Source of the DNA: Nocardia brasiliensis
Lineage (GTDB): Bacteria > Actinomycetota > Actinomycetes > Mycobacteriales > Mycobacteriaceae
Direction of reading: 5' to 3'
Assembly (NCBI RefSeq): GCF_011801125.1
Contig: NZ_CP046171.1
Coordinates: 1,240,001 to 1,304,000 of the forward strand
Length of the DNA stretch: 64,000 nt
Under the pieces are notes generated by a model. That model saw nothing but the letters and a program-made list of their open reading frames with translations, had not been told where the DNA came from and ran no database searches. The position numbers were made by a program, and so were the translations under genes. Shown piece by piece: positions 9,395 to 17,600 of the stretch (the first letter of the stretch is position 1; each line of letters starts with the position of its first letter).

Positions 9395-11161
9395 ATGACC
9401 AAGAAGCCGGAATCCCAGTTCCTCGGTCCGGAGCAGCGCCGAACGGCCTGGGAGCGGTTCGGTAAGGACCATTTCGACGTGGTCGTCATCGGCGGTGGCG
9501 TGGTCGGCGCGGGCATCGCCCTGGATGCGGCCACCCGCGGCCTGCAGGTCGCGCTGGTCGAGGCCCGCGATCTCGCCTCCGGCACGTCGAGCCGGTCGTC
9601 CAAGATGTTCCACGGTGGCCTGCGCTATCTCGAGCAGTTGGAGTTCGGCCTGGTGCGCGAGGCGCTGCGCGAGCGTGAGCTGGCGCTGTCCACGCTGGCG
9701 CCGCACCTGGTGAAGCCGCTGCGTTTCCTCTATCCGCTCACCCATCGCGCCTGGGAACGCCCGTACGTCGCGGCGGGCCTGGTGCTCTACGACACCATGG
9801 GTGGCGCCAAATCCGTTCCCGGTCAACGACATCTGACCAGGATGGGCGCGCTGCGGCTGGCGCCGGGACTCAAGCGCAACGCACTGATCGGCGGCGTCAG
9901 CTACTACGACACCGTGGTCGACGACGCCAGGCACACCATGACGGTGGCGCGCACCGCCGCGCACTACGGCGCGGTGATCCGCACCTCCACCCAGGTGGTC
10001 GGCTTCCTGCGGGAGGCGGACCGGGTGGTCGGCGTGCGGGTGCGCGACAGCGAGGACGGCCGGACCGCGGACGTGCGCGCGCATGTGGTGATCAACGCGA
10101 CCGGCGTGTGGACCGACGAGGTGCAGGCGCTCGCGCATCAGCGCGGTCGGTTCCATGTGCGCGCCTCCAAGGGCGTGCACATCGTGGTGCCGCGCGACCG
10201 CATCGTCAGCGATGCCGCGATCATCCTGCGCACGCCCACCTCGGTGCTGTTCATCATTCCGTGGGGCTCGCACTGGATCATCGGCACCACCGACACCGAC
10301 TGGAATCTCGATCTCGCGCATCCGGCCGCGACCAAGGCCGATATCGATTACCTGCTCGATCGGGTCAACGAGGTGCTGGTCACGCCGCTGACCCACGACG
10401 ACATCGACGGCGTCTACGCGGGCCTGCGGCCGCTGCTGGCGGGGGAGAGCGACGAGACCTCCAAGCTGTCGCGCGAACACGCCGTCGCTCGCGTCGCGCC
10501 GGGGCTGGTCGGCATCGCGGGCGGCAAGTACACCACCTATCGGGTGATGGCCTACGACGCGGTCGACGAAGCGGCACAGGACATTCCGGCCCGGGTTTCG
10601 CCCTCGATCACCGCGAAGGTGCCGCTGCTCGGCGCGGACGGCTACTTCGCGCTGGTCAATCAGACCGTGCAGTTGGCCGAGGCCTACGGCGTGCACCCGT
10701 ATCGGATCAAGCACCTGCTCGATCGTTACGGTTCGCTGATCGACGAGGTGATGGCCATGGCCGAGGGCAAACCGGAACTGCTGCAACCGATTACCGACGC
10801 CCCGTCGTATCTGCAGGTGGAGGCCGTCTACGCGGCCGCGGCCGAGGGCGCGTTGCATCTGGACGACATCCTGGCTCGGCGCACCCGTATCTCCATCGAG
10901 TACTCCCATCGCGGCGCCGACTGCGCCGAGGAGGTGGCACGGCTGGTGGCGCCGATCCTCGGCTGGGACGATGCCGAAATCGCGCGGGAGGTAACGACAT
11001 ACCGCGCGCGGGTCGAGGCGGAGATCCGTTCGCAGACCCAGCCCGACGACGCCTCGGCCGACGCGTTGCGCGTCGCGGCGCCCGAGCCCAGGCCCGAGAT
11101 CCTCGAGCCGGTGCCCGCCGACGGCTCGGCGAGCAAGGGTGCGCGGCAGCCGAATTCGTAG
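9395..11161 (+). CDS. glpD: Aerobic glycerol-3-phosphate dehydrogenase
   Basis: This 588-residue FAD enzyme oxidises glycerol 3-phosphate to dihydroxyacetone phosphate and passes electrons to the quinone pool at the membrane. The FAD motif VVIGGGVVGAGIALDAATRG is at residues 30-49, followed by SSRSSKMFHGGLRYLEQ, the GlpD FAD contact. The C-terminal DAO-C domain is present, with a variable tail of about 40 residues at the end. ATG 9395 follows TGGAGGAG. It pairs with divergent glpK to form a complete glycerol entry route. An ortholog (glpD2) is in the same neighbourhood of M. tuberculosis as I recall. Confidence 0.95.
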   Translation: MTKKPESQFLGPEQRRTAWERFGKDHFDVVVIGGGVVGAGIALDAATRGLQVALVEARDLASGTSSRSSKMFHGGLRYLEQLEFGLVREALRERELALSTLAPHLVKPLRFLYPLTHRAWERPYVAAGLVLYDTMGGAKSVPGQRHLTRMGALRLAPGLKRNALIGGVSYYDTVVDDARHTMTVARTAAHYGAVIRTSTQVVGFLREADRVVGVRVRDSEDGRTADVRAHVVINATGVWTDEVQALAHQRGRFHVRASKGVHIVVPRDRIVSDAAIILRTPTSVLFIIPWGSHWIIGTTDTDWNLDLAHPAATKADIDYLLDRVNEVLVTPLTHDDIDGVYAGLRPLLAGESDETSKLSREHAVARVAPGLVGIAGGKYTTYRVMAYDAVDEAAQDIPARVSPSITAKVPLLGADGYFALVNQTVQLAEAYGVHPYRIKHLLDRYGSLIDEVMAMAEGKPELLQPITDAPSYLQVEAVYAAAAEGALHLDDILARRTRISIEYSHRGADCAEEVARLVAPILGWDDAEIAREVTTYRARVEAEIRSQTQPDDASADALRVAAPEPRPEILEPVPADGSASKGARQPNS

Positions 11162-11165
11162 CGGT

Positions 11166-11301
11166 TCAGGCTGTGCCGAGCATGGGCGGCGGCAGCGCGA
11201 TGGTGCGGCCGCCCGGCACCGTGGTCACGCACGCGGGCGGCGAGCAGTTCGAGCACGGCGAATTCCTTCGGCACCGACGAACGCAGGATGTGCGCGGTCA
11301 T
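11166..11301 (-). pseudogene. Possible frameshifted small coding remnant
   Basis: On the minus strand an ATG at 11301 opens MTAHILRSSVPKEFAVLELLAARV. A second frame then gives TTVPGGRTIALPPPMLGTA followed by TGA at 11166-11168. Joined across one frame change the two pieces look like a short protein of about 43 residues, while each frame alone degenerates into Arg/His- or Cys-rich translation. It lies directly downstream of the TetR gene. I do not recognise the product. It could be a real frameshift, a remnant, or chance. Confidence 0.25.
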
Positions 11302-11361
11302 CCGCCCTGGAACCAGAAAACCAAGCTGTCCGTGAGAATTTCGGATGCGCCTGGGCACAGG

Positions 11362-12030
11362 TCAGTGCGGTGTTTCCTGCCGTACCGCCCAGCCGACGAG
11401 CGAACGCAGGTAGCGCAGCACCATCTCCTCCGGATGCGCCACCGGATCGGTGAGATGCAGGCGTGCCAGTTCTTCCATGGCGGCCAACAGGATTCGTTCG
11501 GTCGGGCCGTCCGGATCGACCGTGACGCCGGTGTATCGGGACAGGTGCCGCGCGCCGATCGCCCTGGCGTAGGAGCGGCCGAGCTCGAGCCGGGCCCGCA
11601 GATCGGGCGGCCCGCCGTCGGGCGGGCTGAGGATGATCCGCCAACTCGTCGGTGCCGCATGCAGATACGCGAGGATGCCGCGGCCGACCTGATCGATGTC
11701 GGACTCCTCGGGCCAGTCGATGGTGCCGATGCCTGCCAGCGCGATCGCCGACTCGCGGTCGAGCAGCGCGGTCATCAGCCCGGACAGATCGGTGAACTGC
11801 TGATAGACCAGGGCGCGCGCGACCCTGGCCGTGCGCGCCACCCGATCGATGCTGACCGCGGCGAAGCCGTCCTCGGCGACGATATCGCGTGCGATATCGA
11901 GCAATTGGGCGCGTCGGTCGGCGGCCGACATCCGGCGTTTCGGAACCGCCGCGGCGTTCGTCGGTGCGTCGGCGGGCTGTGCGGGCGGGGATTGAGCGGC
12001 GAGCTCGGATGTGGCGCGATCCGTGGTCAC
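11362..12030 (-). CDS. TetR-family transcriptional regulator
   Basis: This 222-residue protein has a TetR helix-turn-helix near residues 35-80 (IARDIVAEDGFAAVSIDRVA, then a recognition-helix segment) after a disordered Ala/Pro-rich N-terminus. The C-terminal ligand domain is about 130 residues. The GTG start at 12030 overlaps the stop of the upstream hydroxysqualene dehydroxylase-like gene as GTGA, so the two form an operon. The likely operator is the large palindrome at 13402-13424 just upstream of that operon, suggesting autoregulation. The ligand is unknown; a lipid or isoprenoid would suit the partner gene. Confidence 0.88.
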   Translation of the reverse strand: MTTDRATSELAAQSPPAQPADAPTNAAAVPKRRMSAADRRAQLLDIARDIVAEDGFAAVSIDRVARTARVARALVYQQFTDLSGLMTALLDRESAIALAGIGTIDWPEESDIDQVGRGILAYLHAAPTSWRIILSPPDGGPPDLRARLELGRSYARAIGARHLSRYTGVTVDPDGPTERILLAAMEELARLHLTDPVAHPEEMVLRYLRSLVGWAVRQETPH

Positions 12031-13388
12031 CGCACTGACGGTAGCGCAAGCAGCAGCTCGACGGCGGTCGCCGCACTCTGCACCGCGCTCTCCATGGTCG
12101 CCGACCAGTCGGTCGCGGTCCAGTCGCCGGCCAGGACCAGAGTCGGTACCGAGGTCCGCTGTGCCGGGCGCAGCCCGTGCGTGCCTACCACCTGGGAAAA
12201 CGTGGCTTTGGGCATGCGCACCACGTGGCCCTGCAGCACGGTCGCCGCGCGCGCGGCCGGGTAGTAGCGCCGCAGCAGCGCCATCTGCTCGGTGACGATC
12301 TCCTCGTTCGACTTGTGAATCTGCTCGTAGGCGCCGCTGGTGGTCAGGCAGTACAGCCAGGCTCGCTCGGTGCTGCGGCCGGTCATGCGCTGGCGGTCGA
12401 AGACCTCGTCGATCACCCCGGTGCCGCCGATCAAGGCCTCGAACTCGGCCGTCGTCCCGAGTGGGCGATCCAGATAGAGGTTGGTGCTGACGATCGGCGT
12501 GTAGCCTAGTTTGTCTGCGGCCGAATAGATTTCGGCGTGCTCGGGCAGATCGTCGAGCAGCCCGTTGATGTTGGAGTTGGGCACCGCGCAGACCACCGCG
12601 TCGGCGGGCACGGTGCTGCCGTCCGCGAGCGCGACTCCGGTCACCCGGCCCTCGGCGATCTCGATGCGCCGGGCAACGGCGCGGTGTCGCACCTGAACAC
12701 CGTGCCGCGCAAAGACTTTCAACGCACCGGTGACATAGAGCGTGTCCAGGTCGGCGGTCGGGTAGCCGATGGTGGCGGGCCGTCGGTGTTTGATACCGAG
12801 GCGGATGCCCGTCGCCATCACATCGGCGAGCACCTTCGCCGATTCCTGCTGCACGGGTTCGGCCGCGACCCCGAGCGCCAGCCAATCCCACAGCGCCTCA
12901 CGGGCTTTGGCGGGCATGCCGACCCGCTCGAACCATTGCTCGGTGGTCAGGTCGGGTAGATCCGCTGGCTGGCGCAGGCATTGCCAGCCGAGCCTGGCGG
13001 TGGCGACGGCGGCCCGCGCCCGCTCCAGCAGGGAAGCGTCGGGATGTGCACCGGAGAGGGTGCGCAGCGCGCCGAGACCCTTCGTGTGCATGGTGACGCT
13101 GCGCCCGTCCGGCCAGCGCAGGGTCGCATGGTGTGGAAACGCGACGTACTGGCGGGTGCCGACGCTGGTGAGGTACCGGAACAGGTGTTCGTACCCGCTG
13201 GCGATCACGTGCTGTCCGTTGTCGGGCGGATCGTCGGCGGCGTCGACCCGCATGGCGTGGGTGCGCCCGCCGAGCCTGCCGCGTCGTTCCAGCAGGGTGA
13301 CCTGCTTGCCCGCCTCGGCGAGCCAGACCGCGGCCGCGAGCCCGGCCAGTCCGCCGCCGATGACCACGTACTGCCGTGGATCGTTCAT
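12027..13388 (-). CDS. hpnE: FAD-dependent hydroxysqualene dehydroxylase-like amine oxidase (HpnE family)
   Basis: This is a 453-residue flavoprotein. The FAD-binding motif VVIGGGLAGLAAAVWLAEAG is at residues 8-27, followed by ERRGRLGGRT, and the C-terminal FAD segment is LVLAGDWTATDWSATMESA. The layout is that of the phytoene desaturase/squalene-associated FAD desaturase family. HpnE members convert hydroxysqualene to squalene, but HpnC and HpnD partners are not in this window, so the substrate could be another polyprenoid. It is first in an operon with a TetR gene. ATG 13388 is preceded by GAGGAGTGCGGC. A palindrome lies 14 bases upstream of the start. Confidence 0.75.
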   Translation of the reverse strand: MNDPRQYVVIGGGLAGLAAAVWLAEAGKQVTLLERRGRLGGRTHAMRVDAADDPPDNGQHVIASGYEHLFRYLTSVGTRQYVAFPHHATLRWPDGRSVTMHTKGLGALRTLSGAHPDASLLERARAAVATARLGWQCLRQPADLPDLTTEQWFERVGMPAKAREALWDWLALGVAAEPVQQESAKVLADVMATGIRLGIKHRRPATIGYPTADLDTLYVTGALKVFARHGVQVRHRAVARRIEIAEGRVTGVALADGSTVPADAVVCAVPNSNINGLLDDLPEHAEIYSAADKLGYTPIVSTNLYLDRPLGTTAEFEALIGGTGVIDEVFDRQRMTGRSTERAWLYCLTTSGAYEQIHKSNEEIVTEQMALLRRYYPAARAATVLQGHVVRMPKATFSQVVGTHGLRPAQRTSVPTLVLAGDWTATDWSATMESAVQSAATAVELLLALPSVR

Positions 13389-13401
13389 GCCGCACTCCTC
13401 G

Positions 13402-13424
13402 ATAACTTACAAAATGCAAGTTAT
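13402..13424. promoter_or_regulatory. Palindromic operator upstream of the hpnE-tetR operon
   Basis: ATAACTTACA (13402-13411) and TGCAAGTTAT (13415-13424) are inverted copies with one mismatch, separated by AAA. The AT-rich 23-bp site lies just in front of the HpnE-like gene and is of the size and symmetry usual for TetR dimers. The operon's own TetR is the obvious candidate binder (inference). Confidence 0.65.
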
Positions 13425-13442
13425 GTGAGTGGGGTCACTTCG

Positions 13443-13628
13443 TCAAGGGCGCGGCGATACCGCGGACACCGAGGGGTGCGGCGCTTGGGGTGTCGAGCCC
13501 TGACCCGAATTCGGGTGCAGCAGAAGGTAGCTGAACACCACGGTGGCCAGTGTCGCCAGCGTTGCGAAGAACAGGCGTCCGGCGATCGCGAGGAACAGTC
13601 GTCCACCCGTTCTCGGTACCGTCGTCAT
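13443..13628 (-). CDS. Small single-pass membrane protein
   Basis: This 61-residue protein has one hydrophobic segment at about residues 14-36 (LAIAGRLFFATLATLATVVF) and a short Ser/Pro-rich tail. The ATG at 13628 has CAGGAG seven bases upstream, which supports translation. It lies 242 bases downstream of the Nei-type glycosylase gene on the same strand. I do not recognise it. It may be an envelope microprotein, or the hydrophobic stretch could be a signal anchor. Confidence 0.55.
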   Translation of the reverse strand: MTTVPRTGGRLFLAIAGRLFFATLATLATVVFSYLLLHPNSGQGSTPQAPHPSVSAVSPRP

Positions 13629-13870
13629 GGCTTGCTCCTGTGCTGTGTCGTGACTGCCACGGATGTAGTCGTGTCGCGCGCGCCGAGCATTAGCAACTGA
13701 GTGGCAAATTACAGTGCCTGGCGGGTGATAGCTCGGTGGCACGCCGGGATTCGCCATGTTCGGACGGTAGGAGCAGGTGCGTTCGCACGACAGCGGCGCG
13801 CAACTGGGGAGTCGGTGACCTGCGTCGATGTCGAGCGGCGGCGGCAACTGGGTGCGCCGTCGCCGGCGGT

Positions 13871-14653
13871 TCAGCTCGTCGGTTCCGGCTGACAGCGCGG
13901 GCAGAAGTAGATGCCGCGCTCGCGTTTGGCGAGCCGATCGGTCTCCGGCGCGGTGTCGCCCAGTAGGCGCACCGCGATCCGCGTGCCACAGCGCTGGCAC
14001 GGCCAGCGGGTACGCCCGTACGCCAGCGGACGCCATGGCGGTTCGTGCACGGCCTTGTTCAGCACCCGGTGCGCCTCGTGTACCAGCGCGAGCAGGTCGG
14101 GCACCGCGCGCACCGGGGTCGCCGGGTGGACCCGCCGCAGGTAGCAGATCTCGCTGCGGTAGATATTGCCGATACCGGCCAGATTCCGCTGATCCAGCAG
14201 CGCGACCCCGATCGACTGGTCCGGCTGTTTCTCCAATCGGGTCATCACCTCGGCGACATCCCAATTCGGCCCGAGCAGGTCGGGGCCCAGATGATCGATC
14301 ACCGTGTGTTCGTCGGCCAGGCGCAGCACCTCGACCTTGCCCAGCGAGAACCCGACGGCCTCGACGTCCTCGGTGCGCAGGACCAGCCGTGCGGTGACGC
14401 GCGGCCTGGTCCAGCGCTGCCCGCAATGGAAGACCCGCCAGACGCCCTCCATCTTGAGATGGGTGTGAATGCTCACCGTCGGGGTCCTGATGAAAAGGTG
14501 CTTGCCGTAGCTGCCGACGCTCTGCACGACCTGGTCGCGCAGATCCACCGTCGCGTAGCGCGGCACCCGAAAGTCGCTGCTGGTCAGGGTCTTTCCCACG
14601 AGCGCGGCGCGCAGCCGGGCCGCGGCGAAGTAGACCGTGTCACCCTCGGGCAT
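13871..14653 (-). CDS. nei: Fpg/Nei-family DNA glycosylase/AP lyase (endonuclease VIII)
   Basis: This 260-residue base-excision repair enzyme removes oxidised bases and nicks the abasic site. The N-terminus MPEGDTVYF supplies the catalytic Pro2 and Glu3 after Met removal. The H2TH segment contains LLDQRNLAGIGNIYRSEICY, and the C-terminal zinc finger has CQRCGTR and FCPRC. PEGDT and not PEGPE places it in the Nei rather than Fpg branch. It follows lhr by 27 bases on the same strand, the lhr-nei arrangement also recalled for M. tuberculosis Rv3296-Rv3297, which suggests joint transcription of repair functions. Confidence 0.93.
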   Translation of the reverse strand: MPEGDTVYFAAARLRAALVGKTLTSSDFRVPRYATVDLRDQVVQSVGSYGKHLFIRTPTVSIHTHLKMEGVWRVFHCGQRWTRPRVTARLVLRTEDVEAVGFSLGKVEVLRLADEHTVIDHLGPDLLGPNWDVAEVMTRLEKQPDQSIGVALLDQRNLAGIGNIYRSEICYLRRVHPATPVRAVPDLLALVHEAHRVLNKAVHEPPWRPLAYGRTRWPCQRCGTRIAVRLLGDTAPETDRLAKRERGIYFCPRCQPEPTS

Positions 14654-14680
14654 CGCACCACCGCGATGTGCTGTCGCGGG

Positions 14681-17600
14681 TCACGGCCGGGTCCGCAGCC
14701 GCAGTCCGCGCGGGGTGGCCGAAAAGCCGGCCTCGGTGAGAAAGCCCGCGAAGGTGTTGCCGTGCACCGTTTCCCCGTCCACCTTGTCGATCACGAGGGA
14801 GTCGACGCGACGACCATGCACCAGGCCGGCCAAGGCGTGCGCGGCCCGCCGCCGGGCGTCCGGATCCTCGGTGAAGGTGAGCAGCGTTTTGCCGCCCCGT
14901 TCCAGATACAGCACCAGGTCCCCGTCGACGAGCACGACGAGCGCGCCCGCCTTCCGGCCCGGCCGATGGCCGCCCTCGCTCTCGCCCTTGGGCCACGGCA
15001 GTGCCGCGCCATACGGATTCGCCGGGTCGCAGGCGGCCAGCGCGAGGGCTTGACCGGCCTGCGCGGCGGTCTCGGACGGACGGCGCTCGGTGTCGAACGA
15101 GCGCAGCCGATCCACCACATCGGTGGTGGAGAACTGTGCGCCACCGAGCGAGTCGACGAAATAGCCACGGCGGCAACGGCCGCGGTCCTCGAACTCGGTG
15201 AGCACCCGGTACATCAGCGCGAAACCGCCCGGAATGCCTTCGCTCTGGACCGAACCCCTGGTCAGGACGCCGTACCGTTCCAGAAGCAGGTCGGCGGTCG
15301 CGTGGGCTCGAACGGTGTTGTCGGCCACCCGTTCCGGCAGCAGCGACCAGCGACCGGCCACCGTCGGCGGCCCGGAACGGGTCGGCATGCTGGGCCGGGG
15401 CAGGTAGGCCCGCCCGCGCGGCGCGCGCCGTGGCGTCCGATGCGCGGTCGAGGTTCGGGTGGTACCAGACAACAGCGCCCGCACGGGAGCGAAGGTATCG
15501 CCGGAAACTATTCCCGCCCAGACCAATTCCCATAGGGCCGCGGCCACCTGGGCGTCATCCAGCAAACCGGTGGCGTCGGAGAGTTGGCGGAAGAAGTAGG
15601 CGCCGCCGCCGTGCGGTACGGGGGCGAGTCGAGGGGCAGGCACACCGGTGCCGGATGGCCGGGCGTCGGGCGCGTCGAGGTCGAGCTCGACCGGTTTCTG
15701 TTGGGGTAGCGCGGCATTCGCCGGTGGTGGCGTGAGCGTCGCGCCGAGCGCGCTGAGCAGGCTCAGCTGCACCTCGGACAGTTCGATGTCGTCGGGTGGG
15801 GCCAGCGTGAACGGCGCCTGTTCGGTCAGGTGCAGCGCGATCCAGCCGTCCTTGGCCGTGATCGAGCCGTGGCCGGACCAGCTGACCTCGCCGGTGGCCA
15901 TCAGCTCGTCCAGCATGGCGGGGGAGTAGTCGCGCACCCGGGCGGGCAGGACGAGCGATTCCCAGGCCGAGGCCGGAATCGGCACGCCGGCCAGCTGTTC
16001 CACCACCGCGGCGACGCCGTCGACACCGCGGAGTTCGCTGCTGCCGATGTGCTGCCAGGCGGGCAGAAAACGGCCGAGGGTCGCCGTCGACACCGGTTCG
16101 ACCTCGTGCCTGGCGGCGGCGAGCGAGCGGCGGCGCAGCCTGCGCAGTACCTGTGCGTCGCACCACTCGGAGCCCGCCGCACCCGGCGTGAATTCGCCTT
16201 CGACGACGCGCTTTTCGGTGACCAGCCGGTGCAGCGCGGTGCCGACGACCGCGGTGCCGAGGCCGAATCGCGCCGCGACCGCCTCCGTGGTGAACGGGCC
16301 GTGCGTGCGCGCGTAGCGGCCGACCAGGTCGCCGAGCGGGTCGGGGACCGGCTCGATGAAGGCCGCAGGCGTCCCGATCGGCAGCGGCACGCCCAGCGCG
16401 TCGCGCAGCCGGGACGCATCCTCCACGGCCACCCACCAGCTGCGGCCCGCGAAGCTCACCGCCATGGCCCGCCGCGCCGCGAGCAGCTCGGCGAACCAGT
16501 CGGCCGGGTCGGCCACGCAGCGCTCGGCCGCCTCGGCGGCGGTGAGCGGGCCGAGTAGACGCAGCAGATCGGCAAGGCCCTCGGCGTCACGCGCGTGGCG
16601 TTCCGGGGTGATGCGCTGCAGTTCGCGTTCAGTCAGTTCGAGCACAGCGGCGTCGAGCAGTTCGCGCAGTTCCACCCGGCCGAGCAGCTCGGCGAGCAGG
16701 CTCGAATCGAGCGAGAGGGCGGCGGCGCGACGTTCGGCCAGCGGGCTGTCGCCGTCGTACATGAACTGGCCGATGTAGTCGAACAGCAGCGCGTTGGCGA
16801 ACGGTGACGGGGTCGCCGTCTCGACCTCGACCAGGCGCAGTTGCCGCCGGGCCACCCGGCTGAGCACGTCACGCAGGGACGGCAGATCGTAGACGTCGCG
16901 CAGACATTCGCGCACCGTCTCCAGCAGGATCGGGAAGTCGGGGAACTTCTGGGCGACGTCGAGCAGCTGCGCCGATCGTTGCCGCTGCTGCCACAGCGGG
17001 GCGCGCTTGCCGGGATCGCGACGCGGCAACAGCAGCGCGCGGGCCGCGCACTCGCGGAAACGGGAGGCGAAAAGCGCGGAGCCGCCGACCTGTTCGGTGA
17101 CCACGTCGTCGATCTCGTCCGGCTCGAAGACGAACAGTTCGGCGCCGGGCGGCTCGTCGGTGGTGTCGGGCAGGCGCACCACGATGCCGTCGTCGGAGGC
17201 ATTGGGCGCGGCGTCAACACCGAAGCGTTCGCGCAGTCGCGCGCCGATCGCCAGCGCCCACGGCGCGTGCACCGGGAGCCCGTACGGTGAGTGCAGCACC
17301 AGCCTCCAGTCGCCGAGCTCGTCCCGGAAACGCTCCACCACCAGGGTTTTGTCGCTCGGCAGGTGGCCGGTCGCGGTGCGCTGCTCGTCGAGCAGGGCGC
17401 TGAGATTGCTCGTCGCGAAGGCGTCCAGTCCCGCTGCCGCCGTGAGCTTTTCCAGGTTCTGCGGATGTTGTCCGACCTTGCGCACGAATTCGCCGAGCGC
17501 GCCGCCGAGTTCGGCGGGCCTGCCCAAGCCGTCGCCGTGCCAGAACGGCAGCCTGCCCGGCTGTCCGAACGCGGGCGTCACCAGCACCCGGTCGAAGGTG

